Origin: Prochilodus magdalenae
Lineage: Eukaryota > Chordata > Actinopteri > Characiformes > Prochilodontidae
Assembly (NCBI GenBank): GCA_024036415.1
Contig: JAMWET010003072.1
Span: 152,371 to 216,370 of the forward strand
Direction: 5' to 3'
DNA length: 64,000 nt
In this document: in pieces, positions 25,812 to 37,366 of the stretch
How the letters are laid out: every line of letters starts with the position of its first letter
How positions within the stretch are numbered: position 1 is the first letter of the stretch
Position numbers and translations under genes: made by a program
Notes under the pieces: model-generated
Seen by the model: the letters and a program-made list of their open reading frames with translations, nothing else
Databases searched by the model: none
What the model was told of the DNA's origin: nothing

Positions 25812-26129
25812 ACAGGGAACGGCTACCCGTATGAGATTGTCTTACTTATTGGTCTGATTATACAATCCATATTTCAGATTTCACCTTCCCAAGTCTTTTC
25901 TCTTCGGTTTTATTAAGTATCTTTTAGAAGGCCTACAATAATGAAGGAGGCTGCGCCATATCAGCCATGAATGGGCAGCTTTTTAAATTATTTAATACAT
26001 TTAATCACTAATAAATGTTAGCAGAAATGACATAGCCTGTGTAAGTTTGGATTAATTATTAAAAGTAGAATTCTTACTGTGAAAGAAGTTTACGTTCTGG
26101 ATAGGGGTGTCCATGTAAACCTGGTTTTT

Positions 26130-26425
26130 ACTACACTGTAAACAAAAATCGTAAAAAAAAGGTAAAATGACTGGCAGCAAAAACCTAAAATAAAAAACGA
26201 AATATACTAATTAAAGAAACACTAAAGCTTTTGCAAAAAAAGTACTATATAAGACTTTTTGTTGTTTGATCGTAGAAATTCAAGAAATTATGTAAAATAA
26301 CAGTTTTTTTTGTTTTCTACAAAACTTGCTGTAAATTTTCTTCTAAATAAATAATCTAAATCAACTAAAAAGTCTTACTTTGAACTTGTTATTTGTTATT
26401 TTCCATAGTGCACTGTTATTTCAAA
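26130..26425. other. AT-rich non-coding stretch downstream of the group II interferon
   Basis: Contains CACTGTAAACAAAAATCGT and several GTAAAAT-type motifs that probably belong to the foldback element at 26,427-26,645. No gene. Confidence 0.4.
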
Positions 26426-26426
26426 T

Positions 26427-26503
26427 ATTAGATAAAATCAGGTAAGGTGATACATTTACATTTTACAGTTCCATGGAATATATATCACCTTAGCTGATAT
26501 ATA

Positions 26504-26544
<41 letters not shown>

Positions 26545-26638
26545 CTAAGGTGATACATTTACATTGGAATTTATATATATATATATATATATTCCATGGA
26601 ACTGTAAAATGTAAATGTATCACCTTAGCTGATTTTTA

Positions 26639-26645
<7 letters not shown>
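26427..26645. mobile_element. Foldback / MITE-like inverted repeat with AT-rich core
   Basis: The left arm, about 26,427-26,480 (GGTGATACATTTACATTTTA, then CAGTTCCATGGAATATATA), is the inverse of the right arm, about 26,589-26,645. A partial third copy (AGCTAAGGTGATACATTTAC) lies in the AT-rich loop at 26,543-26,562. Arms of about 55 bp with few mismatches would form a strong hairpin. Confidence 0.75.

Positions 26646-26692
<47 letters not shown>
26646..26692. repeat. (AT)n microsatellite
   Basis: About 23 AT units directly after the foldback arm. Confidence 0.9.
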
Positions 26693-26693
<1 letters not shown>

Positions 26694-27790
26694 TAATGTA
26701 TATATTGCGCTGCCGGCACTGTCCCTTATTAAAGATCTCCACTATTATGGGGTGTGTATGGGATGTTTAAGGCAGTGAGGAATACATCCACACTGCCTTC
26801 ATAAACTGCCGAACAGAGGAACCTCAGCAGCAGCGCTTTATACAGACATTAGATTCAGACTGGACTGGCCGCGTTCCTGCCTCACAATACTGTAGACTTC
26901 ACAATCACGTTTCATGAATAACATCACTGACGTCACATAATGCTGCCAGTATTGTAGCCAGATTTATATAAAAACTAATTACTAATTAATTACTAATTAT
27001 GGACATGGTTGTCCCAACAAACTCATGACTTAAAATAAAATATATATAGAGATGTCCATCCAGTTTTTCACGCCACAACATGAAAAAAAAAATCTACAGA
27101 AGAAGAATGGTCATACTTCTGTTTTGGTTGCTTATTTAGGAATAGAGAACTGAGCCTCTTGCGGTTGTTCTTACCAATCCACCACAAAGTTAGGATGAAT
27201 CAGCAGGAGCGTAGCATGAGCTAAATTTTTTATAGCAGCCACTGTATAGTGAACTGTTGAGACAGAGGAAGGACGAAGGAATGTTTGTACAAGTCGATGT
27301 TCCCTCAGGAAGCCAGCCCTCGTGTAGTCTCAGGGAGATTTTGTTGAAAGGTCAGGGTGGATTGCTTTCGTACACCCAGCTATGGACGATACCAGAACAC
27401 TATGAATAGGTATGAATTTACTTTACTGCAAAAAGTAAAAGGACCCTGATCATTTGACATGTATTATTATATCCCGGAATGCCCGTATAAAGCGGAATCC
27501 CCATCAACATCTTTCAGAATATATAAACGCTCCGATTAAACCACAAAGGGCTTTTCCCTATATAACAAAAAAATATCCACTGGAAAAAAAGAAGTGCTTT
27601 GAATTAGGTTATATAAAAATAGCCACAGTGCCTGTCTATTAGTTCACTAATAAATGTGGATGACGTCTGGTATCGGGTGTGTAAATGTGTAATAAAGGGT
27701 GTTGATAATACACATTAAATGGAGCCTAAATTTTAGAACGTAAAACTATCTTTAGAACGTAGGAGAACCGCTATAGGCTTCACAATAGGT
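26693..27790. other. Non-coding stretch
   Basis: No exon, RNA gene or repeat with clear boundaries is seen. Confidence 0.4.
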
Positions 27791-27792
27791 GG

Positions 27793-28236
27793 CGTTGCCA
27801 TAAGCCAAAAGATATTTACATAATTCACGGTCGTAAACAAGTTTGCTGAGGTATAGTCGATTGCAGAGAAAAAGACTCACTCAGATGTTTTGGCATGGGG
27901 TCAATAGTAACACTACCGGTTCCACCATTTAGCAGTAGGATCAGATTCACGCACGTCTTCAACAATCACACACGGTGGCTGGCAAGGCTACAAACAGGCG
28001 CGTGCACATTCTGTTGAGATATTTTATAGGCCACGCTGTAGGTGTGGGGCCATAAGATCATTTACATAACTCAGGGGCGAAACAGTTGACTGGAGAGAAA
28101 CTTACCGATTCAGATTTCCAGTAGTGGTGATGGGATCCACTACCACCAACTCCACCAAGACAGGATTCACCCACTTCCTACCCCAGCACAAACGGTGGCT
28201 GTCAAGGCTATAAACAGGTGCATGCACATTCTATAC
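27793..28236 (+). repeat. Diverged tandem duplication, two units of about 200 bp
   Basis: Unit 1 (27,793-28,025) and unit 2 (28,040-28,236) share in order GCCATAAG, ATTTACATAA, GAGAGAAA-type, CGGTGGCTG-CAAGGCTA, AAACAGG and GTGCACATTCT motifs. They are in the same orientation. Function and family are unknown. Confidence 0.65.
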
Positions 28237-28241
28237 AGGAC

Positions 28242-28245
<4 letters not shown>

Positions 28246-28280
<35 letters not shown>
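28246..28280. repeat. (CA)n microsatellite
   Basis: About 17 CA units. Confidence 0.9.
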
Positions 28281-28281
<1 letters not shown>

Positions 28282-28630
28282 GATTTTAAGGTAGGAAAGT
28301 AAAATACATGACCAAGACAGTTTCTATTAGTGCACATACTATTATGAATAAACTCCTGTGACTTATATCCGACTTACAATAGTTTCTCAGGCAAACTGGG
28401 ATTAATTTCAAAGCACTGTGTTAATATAGCTAGCTAGACAATGGCTGACAGAGGTGGGTGGACTGTGACACACCTTTCAAAGGTGTCATTTACATTTTTA
28501 GGATGTCTAGGAACACTTTTCTTCATTTTAAAAGTTTTACAGAATGCATAAATAGGCAGCGGAACAGGTCAGACCTGCATTTCAGAACACCAATATTGAT
28601 TATCACCAAAGATTAAGATCTGATTAAAAA

Positions 28631-28752
28631 TACACACAGACACATACACACTAACCCTAACCATAACACACACACACACACACACACTAACCCTAACCCT
28701 AACACACACACTAATCCTAACCCTAACACACACACACACACACACACACACT
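28631..28752. repeat. (CA)n tract with interspersed telomere-like CCCTAA units
   Basis: CTAACCCTAACC-type blocks at 28,651-28,667, 28,687-28,703 and 28,711-28,727 alternate with CA runs. Each block has two or three units of the vertebrate telomere hexamer, with single-base variants. Confidence 0.8.
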
Positions 28753-30000
28753 TACTGTGATATTGTTTAATAGTAGATATACTTATTTATTAACACAGGT
28801 ACATTGTAGTAAAGTGTTTTTATACATACATACTAAAGTTTGTCCTAGTAGACTAATTCACACACACACACACACACATACACACACACCTAAGTAAAAT
28901 AGAGAGTGACAGTGCAAATTTGACGTCGACTCATGAGGTCTGTGATATCCTTGCAGAGGTTTAAATGGGTGTTATTGTAGTAGACAAATGTGCGTACGTT
29001 CAATAACAGCTCAAGAATTGTAGTTCAAAAATTCAGTGACTTCCAGAAGAGTTACAACCATACCCGGTCTCCCCCTACACCGCACACACTGCTATTTTAT
29101 TAACTATCCAAATAAACCAGTAAAAACACCCTTTTCCCAGGTATATATGTGTTGCTGGCCGTAGTAAAATATGAAGGATAGGTTTTCTTTGGGGATTATT
29201 TTGCTTGTGCACCTCTGCCATGGAACTGAATAAAAAATCCAAGGCACGAATCTTTTCCCAGTGTCTCAGACATATGACAAGGCATTCGTAAACATATGAC
29301 AAGGCATTCGTAAACACTGCATGCAATAACTGTTTGTGATGCGAAGTTTTATGTAAACGCGTCAGACGTCTGGTTCCCATCAGCGCCGCTAGGATGTTTC
29401 TGTAGAACGAAGCATTTCGCATCAAAACCACTCTGAATGTCTTTGATGTTAACCACTGGATCAGATTCTAATGTAAAGTCAGTGGAGTTCCCCTTTAGGG
29501 CTTCGATCAGAGTGCAAGGTCATTAATTAAAATCTGCCCTCACTGCTGCTCTTCACTTTTCGTCCGAGTCTAGCATTAGGTACAACCTACAACACTCCCA
29601 ACAAAGATCCGCTTCTGACTCACGCATATATGTGGATGGTTCTGTGTAAACGAGGGACGGAATGCCAGGAACCACGGGTCTTTTATTTTAGAGTGTACTG
29701 AGTGATGCTAATACTACAAGTTAAAAGTCCCCTGACTGCTGGATGAGTCCCCAAGAAGCACACTCACGGATATGTATCCGCATTTAACGCAGTTCTGAAG
29801 ATATTTAACGCTGTCTACTTGATGTTTAATTATCTTAAGTAAATCAATGAGGAATGAAACCTACTTATACCCACTTAATGTAGTCACTTGCCCTTATTCC
29901 ATTTAACATGCGCGTTAGTATCTGTTCTGCTTTGGGATTGCTCGCACTTCTGACATTTAAGGTTTTTCGTTTTTGTTTCAAGTCGAGACTGACTTAAACA
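28753..30000. other. Non-coding stretch, partly repetitive
   Basis: Holds a (CA)n run at about 28,860-28,890. An adjacent 22-bp duplication, ACATATGACAAGGCATTCGT plus AA, is repeated at about 29,269-29,315. The minus-strand ORF across 29,075-29,431 shows no known domain and lies in what looks like a dispersed repeat, so it is not called. Confidence 0.4.
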
Positions 30001-30078
30001 AACAACCAACCAACCAACCAACCAACCAACCAATCAACCAACCAACCAAACAAACAAACACACAAACAAACAAACAAG
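30000..30078. repeat. (CCAA)n/(CAAA)n tetranucleotide repeat
   Basis: Runs of ACCA then AACA units, with imperfections. Confidence 0.85.
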
Positions 30079-30601
30079 ACGTTTATTAAAAAAAGTACAG
30101 ATTAGTTTAGATATGTGTTTATTATGAGTATTGTTGTTCTGCACTACACACACACACACACACACACATATATAATATAAATATATATATTTATATATTT
30201 ATATGAAATTAACTTGTCTGTTTTACATACAAATACATGTTACGCCAAAACAAAGGCTACGTGTATCACTGCTATCGCCACAAAACCAGACCTCCAAGCT
30301 GCTAACTTCAAAGAAGGAAAAACTTAATTTAAGTCGAGGTGAACACAGCTAACATTTGAACCGTCTGAACAACCTTGAAATAACGGATCTGACTATGTTT
30401 AAAAACGTTAGTACACGGACGACCATTGTTTACTGGGAAACGACTACCCCCAATTCATTTGAGACCATCCCTACGGATATTTACAGGTAATGTTAGGGGC
30501 CACAGGCATTTTCAGATTTTGTCAGAAACTTAAAAACAAATATATACGGCGGCATGAGGCCAAACACCATCTAAAGAAAGTGCGTGTTTGTTTTAGTAAA
30601 A

Positions 30602-30812
30602 AAGCGGAAGGAGCGTTTGCGCTGCTGCGGTCGAGAGGAGCTGCAGGCCGCGTCTCGATGTGGGCTTCTTCACTTCTTTCCTGCCGCGTGGGAGAGCTTT
30701 CTTCCTCTCCGCAACCAGATCATGGTCAGCCAGCTCATCACTTCAGCAGAACGTAGCCAGAGAGCAGGTGGACAATCAGAAAGCCAGCAGGTCGAACCCA
30801 AACATGAACATT
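30602..30812 (+). repeat. Interferon-array module, copy for gene 1
   Basis: GC-rich block with GCTGCTGCGGTCGAGAGGAG, CTTCCTCTCCGCAACC, ATGGTCAGCCAGCTCA and GTCGAACCCAAACATGAACA. The same block recurs four more times in the window, upstream of interferon copies and in matching orientation. It lies about 1.5 kb upstream of copy 1. No coding function is recognised; an ancient repeat or a distal regulatory element are both possible. Confidence 0.75.
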
Positions 30813-31124
30813 ACTCACCGATAAGCGAATAAATAAGCACCCACCTCTCCTCACTCCTCACTCAGATGACTAATAACCAGTGCACTATTAGTCAGGGTTT
30901 GGAGCACACTGCTGCAGAAACCATCAGTGTACAAATGAGCATACCATAATCATAATCCCTGCCGCCTCTTCTGTAGCTTGATATCTGTTTTCTAGGTAAC
31001 GGTATTGTAGATGCTCCTTCTGGTACACTCACAGTAACTATTATGAGAAACAGTGATATAAACACCTTCTCGAATTTTTCATTTACTCAGTTTCTGCTAT
31101 TTCTGTAAGTAGTACACACACAGA

Positions 31125-31290
31125 CACACAACTGCCCATCTTGCCTGAGTGCATGTCTTTGGAATGTAGGGGAAAAAATAAGAGAATTCAGAGAAAGCCC
31201 ACTCAGACATAAGGACAACATGCAAACCCCACACTGGCTGCCTGGTAATGGAGGAATCCACTGCACCAGAGTGCTGCCCTGAGGGCAGGG
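31125..31290. repeat. Fragment of a common fish repeat
   Basis: Contains GCATGTCTTTGGAATGTAGG and GGACAACATGCAAACCCCAC, characteristic of a repeat found across teleosts. Boundaries are unclear. Confidence 0.5.
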
Positions 31291-31439
31291 TTACAACAAT
31301 ATGTGAAGATGTGAAGTTATCACCCCAGTGACAAGAGTGGTTCCACCACTGTAAAAGTTGAGTACCTGTTTTCTGAGAGTGCCTGTAACTAACTTTATTA
31401 AATTTTCATTCAATTGAGTAGTCTAATCCCACACTCTCC

Positions 31440-31494
31440 CATACCCAATTGCTAAATTTCCTTCGGGATCAATAAAGTATCTATCTATTTATCC

Positions 31495-31574
<80 letters not shown>

Positions 31575-31575
31575 G

Positions 31576-31657
<82 letters not shown>

Positions 31658-31658
31658 A
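31440..31658 (+). repeat. Non-LTR retrotransposon tail with long (TATC)n array
   Basis: CCTTCGGGATCAATAAAGTA followed by about 45 TATC units, a classic fish LINE 3' end with an expanded tetranucleotide tail. It lies about 0.55 kb upstream of the copy 1 TATA box. Confidence 0.8.
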
Positions 31659-32205
31659 GGCCAGATGAATACTGAATGGCTTAACAGAACCGCAGTGGGA
31701 CTTCTTATAGGCACCATGCAGATACTGTACATACATACTAATATATATATATATATATATCTAACATGTAACATCTATCAGCCGACAGATGTCCTGTCAT
31801 TTTAATGCACTTTTGGTTTACAATAAAATGATGAACTTTATATCAATTTAGATGCGTAACCAGTGGTGCTAAGTATGTTAATAAAATGGATAAACAAATA
31901 CCAATGACTACGTTGAAGGTAAACGAGTGAGAATTTGACTCCTCACAAATATATTTTGCTAGCAGTAACTGTGCTGCGAATTGGATATTCTCAGGAAGGC
32001 ATGAATCTATGTGCAGATGTACTGTGGTGGTTTAGTGGTCACGGTGTTTTCATATGTCACAGATTATGATGACTTTAGTGTACAGGTATTAATGACACAG
32101 CATCACCTGTCGTTCCAAGGAAGGTAAAGTTGATTAACCTTTCAGGTTACTGAGCTGCGTACGAGATGTGAAAGACTGGGGGGGAATCTGTGGCTTTGGC
32201 TATAG

Positions 32206-32212
32206 TATAAAT
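32206..32212 (+). promoter_or_regulatory. TATA box of interferon copy 1; proximal ISRE absent
   Basis: TATAAAT lies 122 bp before the start codon, as in the other copies. The 25-30 bp that hold the IRF/ISRE motif upstream in copies 2-6 are replaced by a shorter TCTGTGGCTTTGG segment. Confidence 0.75.
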
Positions 32213-32327
32213 GCATACCTCCCAGAAAGAACGGCAAAGCGAACACCTTGAGCTCTCTTCACTCCACATTACCTCTCTACTTCAGCTGCAGTGCTTCATC
32301 AGCTTTGGTACTCTTTAGTGCTGTAGA

Positions 32328-33845
32328 ATGGCGGAGTTAAAGATGTGTCTGATTGCTGTCCTCGTTGCGTTTAGCTGCTGGAGCAGCGTGAATGGATGCA
32401 CATGGATGAAAAGCAACTTCCACATTTTAAGCAACAGCTCCATTTCGCATCTCCAGCAAGCGGTAAGGGAACACACACGCTGTAAACACCTTATTTATGG
32501 TTATCAGTTGGGTAGTAGTCCGTTAAAACGGATTATTCAGATTAAGGATTGTGTTGAATATGCAAAAAAAAAATCCATTATTGCAACCATTACAGCAGCA
32601 GTAACATTTTGGTGCTAGAGGGACGGTTCTCTTTAATAAAGAACCCTGAGGAACTGATGATGTAAAAAGGTCTTGGTAGTGTCTCTCCGTTGTGAGCTGT
32701 AGATCTAATAGAACAATATTTATTTATTTATTTATCTATTTATTATTAAACCATCTGATGTGACTTCTCTCTTCATTTCAGTGCAAAGACGTCGGGCATC
32801 ATCACGGCAATCTGAGTCTGGAATTCCCAAGCAGGCTTTACAGTCACGTGACGCAGCTCCAGGTAAGGAAAGCGCACTTTCGCTTTGAGCCAGTCCTGTA
32901 CCTGAGGAAGCAAACAGGTGTTCAGGTGAACGTAATGAAGGAGCTGATCGTGTTTGGAGCAGCTAGAACGCTGATACATAGACATGCTGCACTAACTCGA
33001 ACAGCTGTAGCCGGTAATGTAAATGAAAGCTGATGTGTTTCTAGGCGAAGGCTCACATCGTCTTCATCCTGCGCACTCTGAAGAACGTGATGAGGCTCTA
33101 TGAGAAATCTGGGAGTTATGAGAAAGCGGACTGTGACCAGCAGAAGCTGCAGACATTCATCCTCGACATCCACCGTCAGATCACGGAGCTCGAGCCATGT
33201 GTAAGTCAATGGCCGGTTGAACCGTTTCTTTAGGGCCTCCTCGATAAAAATCTAACCCAGTATATCTATTAAAATGCAGCTGCATAACATAAAACATTAC
33301 ACATTAGACACATTGTAGAACATTAAATATAATTACAGGGGAATGACAGTTTTCCAAGCCCCATAACACAGCACGTGTACAGTCAAAATGATTTTAATGG
33401 TTGTTTTTCCTGTAAAGGCAACGAAAATCGTCACAACTGACGCGAACAAGATGGTAATGAAGAAGATGGAACTGCACTTCAAAGGTCTAATTTCTCACCT
33501 TAAAGACACGGTAAGCTTTCTAACAGTAAGAAGTACAGATATATTTCGTGCCTTATTATTAATGATTAATTGTTGTTATTATTAGTTGTAATAGTAGTAG
33601 GTGTAATAGTATCTACATTTAAATTATTAATTTCTAATAATAATAATAATAATAATTATAGAACCCTTTTACCCACTGAAACCCATCTAAGGGGTCATGC
33701 AGCAGTGGAATTTGCCTGAACCTGAACTTCCTCTTTGCAGGATTACAGCGCGAGTGGCTGGAAGGACGTTGCTGGAATGGTCCTGCAGCACCTGCACAGA
33801 CTGGACTTACTGGCCATCAAGACCAAACTGGACCCCAGCCTTTAA
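32328..33845 (+). CDS. Type I interferon, group I (IFNa/phi1-like), copy 1
   Basis: Exons are 32,328-32,462; 32,782-32,862; 33,045-33,200; 33,418-33,510; 33,741-33,845. All junctions are GT-AG and phase 0, giving 189 codons. Residues 1-23 are a signal peptide ending SSVNG. The mature chain starts CTWMKSNFHILSNSS. Helix segments include FPSRLYSHVTQLQ (exon 2), IVFILRTLKNVMRLYE (exon 3) and the last-exon motif DYSASGWKDVAGMVLQHLHR, with W162 kept but the group II cysteine replaced. C24 and C124 match the conserved C1-C3 bridge; C46 and C102 are extra. Sequons are N36-SS and N55-LS. The protein is predicted to be a secreted antiviral cytokine. It is tail to tail with copy 2. AATAAA is at 34,048. 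The intact frame and clean splice sites make a functional gene likely, though its promoter lacks the ISRE. Confidence 0.92.
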
Positions 33846-33895
33846 GATCAAACTCAGCGCCTGGAGCTCTGCGACTCTTCAGAGTCTTTTGTGTG

Positions 33896-34053
33896 AAAAT
33901 GAATTATTTATTTATTTATTAATAGTGATATTTATTACAGTATGAAGATGTTAAATTAAATATTTATTGTATTTATTGTTTTATTTGTATCTCCACTGGC
34001 ATTCCTTAATTTATGAGCATATATGAACTGTATGCGCCAACAAGCTTAATAAA
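33896..34053 (+). promoter_or_regulatory. AU-rich 3' UTR and poly(A) signal, copy 1
   Basis: Overlapping ATTTA pentamers (ATTATTTATTTATTTATTAA and further units), then AATAAA at 34,048-34,053. AUUUA clusters are known mRNA instability elements in cytokine transcripts. Confidence 0.7.
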
Positions 34054-34080
34054 TATACGAATCAAGCAGTCGGTTGTGGT

Positions 34081-34700
34081 ATCGCTCTTTCTAATGAGGA
34101 ATTCCGGTAATTGTTTTCCTGTAAACATTGTTCTAACTCCTAATTGTGCACTACCCTGACTTTGCTGTACCTGGAGATCTTATCTGAAAGGTAAATCCAA
34201 CTCAAAGAAGACTTTACGTACCCGGATATAATAATGGGCGTTATGTGGTCAGGTGTGGGCCTTTTTATTTTCAGAAAAAGTACAAAGTCACACCGTTTAA
34301 ACACCAACTACAGGTACATTCAGGACAGGCTGCTGCATTCACACAGCGGTATGAGGACGCTCCATTAAAATATTCCACAAGGCTTCTTTAGCCGTCTCAG
34401 AGGATGATGTCATGCCCATTTTATGTAAACATGCTATAATTATCACCAGTCATTAAAATGATTGATTCGATTCAGACAATTAGGGCAGTTCATACCATAC
34501 CTGTTATTAATGTGACCATATCTATATAAGTTTCTTCTGCTCCACATTAGATTCTGCTGTGTTGCTCACTATAGCTAATATGTTTACCATGAGCGCAAAG
34601 CACAGACGTGCTATAAAACCTCTTCCTCTCTCTTTTAAATATAGAGATATAAACCTGTGTTCGCGGCCTACCTTTGCGTAGTTTGCCCTGTAAAACGTGG
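34081..34700 (+). repeat. Palindrome 1, outer 3' flank of the left arm
   Basis: Inverse copy of 36,740-37,345, for example GTACCTGGAGATCTTATCTG against CAGATAAGATCTCCAGGTAC. Marks the inner boundary of the copy 1 / copy 2 inverted duplication. Confidence 0.85.
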
Positions 34701-35700
34701 CGTTTTCGTATTATGTATTCGGTCAGTAAAATATCAAACGATTCTTGGATGATTACTTCAGCACTTTAAGCCACTTTAAGATAGTCTCGGCTGCTATTCC
34801 AGCTTTAGTGGTTAGCTGTTTTTACTCTCAGTGAGGAGGCAACGTCTTACAGTTTGGATTTTACACTGTATAATTACCAGCAATTAACACGCCCTAAAGT
34901 TTAACGCAGTTTCCACAATATAAGGGAGCTCCGCCGGCGCTGATAACTGGTCTGCGCTGGTCTCCAGGCAGTCGCCCTGTCCAGTGGGTCGCGCTGACCA
35001 GTGAATCAAATGATCGGTCCGTCCTGGCGGGCGGGCAGGCTTTTGAGTTGTTTGTCATAGAAGCCAAACCCAGCGAGCGACGCCGAGCCACCCAAAGTAG
35101 GTCAGTAAACAGGCTGGTTATTGTGATAGTTACAGTCATACCCAGAGAATTACTGTTGCTACATCATTATCTCTCATCTACCAGAACATGCCAGAACACG
35201 ACTACAACACAATAGACGGTTACTGATCTAGCCCTCATCACCCAGCAACTACACCCTGGGCTTCACCAGCTCATGTGAGTGGTTGCATTTGCACTTTCAC
35301 TAGACCTATACTTGAATATCTGAACTCTGTGGTCTAGATTCTGAACATCTCTACGGCAAGCTGTGTGGTTGGTTTAATCTTTAACTGAACACTGAGCTGC
35401 TATTCTCATCACCTGCAACACAATCACATACTTAATTGCACACCTGGCGACCTTAACATCCTGAATCCAGTATGCACACTTACACTAAGCTGTATTTCGC
35501 TCTACTGCAGATGCTAACTGTAGTTTGCACCTCGGTCCACCCAACATTCTGACTCAGTACTGCTCCTGCTGCTCTTGTTTTACGGTCTATGCACATATAT
35601 CATTGCGTCTCTGTCTTCTTGTCACTTGTTGATCTATAATTACTGCTATGGAGAAACCCAGCGATAGAGTTACATCATACTAAACAAGCCTGTATAGGTA
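34701..35700. other. Spacer of palindrome 1, left part
   Basis: Unique-looking DNA. A GC-richer piece at 34,900-35,110 and a stretch of C/T-rich text at 35,270-35,650 may be old mobile elements. No exon is recognised. Confidence 0.4.
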
Positions 35701-35720
35701 TAATTAGAAAGTTGAATTGA

Positions 35721-35972
35721 TTATGTATGTATGTATGTATGTATGTATGTATGTATGTATATATATATACATATATTTTTTTTTTAAGCATATGCTTGTA
35801 AATGCATACAGTGAATGTGCATGACTATAGATATGTATATGTGTGTATGTTCTCTTTTGTTTGTCTGCGAGGCCTTGGGGTGGGTGGGTTTAACGGGTCG
35901 GGTTTGCTTGTTGTTCTTTCTTACTGTTTTATAACCTGAAACTTATAAATAAAGTGTTTAAAAAAAAAAAAA
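35721..35972 (+). mobile_element. Short L1-like retroposon with poly(A) tail and 13-bp target duplication
   Basis: AAAGTTGAATTGA occurs at 35,708-35,720 and again at 35,973-35,985. Between them lies a piece that starts with a (ATGT)n run and ends TTATAAATAAAGTGTTT plus a poly(A) run. Poly(A) with a long target duplication is the hallmark of L1-type target-primed insertion. The element body is 5'-truncated and unclassified. Confidence 0.8.
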
Positions 35973-36109
35973 AAAGTTGAATTGAGGTAAGCTGAATTAA
36001 CTGGCCCAACCCACTTTGTTTAAACCATTTGGGTTTAAAACCACATGAACATGATTAATACTACACGAATAAGTAATAATAAGTTATAATTGTAGACTAT
36101 TTGTATGAA

Positions 36110-36320
36110 ATGGGCATGACATCATCCTCTGCAAGGCTAAATAAGCTTTGTGGAATACTTTACTGCAGTGTCATCATACTGCTGTGTGAATTCCGTAGTC
36201 CCTGTAGTTGGTGTTTGAATGGTGCCAGTCTGTACTATTGGCTGCATAAAAGGCTTTGTACTTTTTCAGGACATCAAAAGGCCCACATCTGACCCTACAA
36301 GGTGCAATGCCATATCCTTT
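36110..36320 (+). repeat. Third, direct copy of part of the palindrome 1 arm
   Basis: ATGACATCATCCTCTGCAAG, GTAGTTGGTGTTTGAA and GCTTTGTACTTTTTCAGGAC parallel 37,045-37,215 in the same orientation, and 34,250-34,420 inverted. Confidence 0.75.
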
Positions 36321-36739
36321 GAGGGTACATGTGTGAAAACTGAGTACAAGACTTACATTGCACTTTCGTTTTTAGCTAAATGAGAATTATGCACAGCACT
36401 ATATGCTATAGCCCTAATAACACACTCGAGTAAAGTTTTTTTACTAAGATTAATGTCTTCAAAAGTGCTCAAACCAGAATCCCACTACCCCATCTCAGCA
36501 TTAGAGAATGCACAGGTGAGCCAGACAGAGAGAGACATGTTAGAACTCGTGCTGCCAGGGAGATACTGTAGCACTAAATGTGGAAAGCCACTAGACTGGT
36601 ACAGACGGACCTTCAGGCAAAACCGTTTACTCACATTCTTTTTTTGTTCACTGTGTGGTAAAATTATATATTCAGTTTTGTGCCTCATTAGAAAGAGTGG
36701 CACCATAATATTTAAAAATATTAGCCATAATATTCATTT

Positions 36740-37345
36740 TTATGAGGCAAACTACGCAAAGGTAGGCTACATTTTTACTGTTTTTATTATTAAAATGTTC
36801 CCGAACATAGGTTTACATCTGGGGTCTTTAAAAGAGAGAGGAAAAGGTTTTATAGCACGCCAGTGCTTTGCGCTCATGGTAAACCTATTAGCTATAATGA
36901 GCAACACAGCAGAATCTAATGTGGAGCAGAAGAAACGTATGGTTACATTAATAACAGGTATGGTATGAACTGCCCTAATTGTCTGAATCGAATCAATCAT
37001 TTTAATGACTGGTGATAATTATAGCATGTTTACATAAAATGGGCATGACATCATCCTCTGAGACGGCTAAAGAAGCCTTGTGGAATATTTTAATGGAGCG
37101 TCCTCATACCGCTGTGTGAATGCTGCAGCCTGTCCTGAGTGTACCTGTAGTTGGTGTTTAAACGGTGTGACTTTGTACTTTTTCTGAAAATAAAAAGGCC
37201 CACACCTGACCACATAACGCCCATTATCATACACGGGTATGTGAGGTCTTCTTTGAGTTAGGTTTACCTTTCAGATAAGATCTCCAGGTACAGCAAAGTC
37301 AGGGTAGTGCACAATTAGGAGTTAGAAAGAGCGATACCACAACAC
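36740..37345 (-). repeat. Palindrome 1, outer 3' flank of the right arm
   Basis: Inverse of 34,081-34,700. ORFs on both strands here are by-products of the duplication, not genes. Confidence 0.85.
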
Positions 37346-37366
37346 CCAGACTGATTGATTTGTATA

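Noticed and set aside
29075..29431. 118-codon minus-strand ORF
   Set aside because: No signal, domain or splice framing; it spans a local 22-bp duplication and looks like a dispersed repeat.
32848..33033. Sense ORF family MTQLQVRKAHFRFEP within the interferon copies
   Set aside because: It starts inside exon 2 and reads through the GT donor into intron 2. The conserved splice sites and five-exon structure explain the region better, though intron retention is kept as a finding.
36453..36968. 171-codon plus-strand ORF in the palindrome 1 region
   Set aside because: Half of it lies in the duplicated arm flank, where the other arm does not keep the frame; no domain is recognised.
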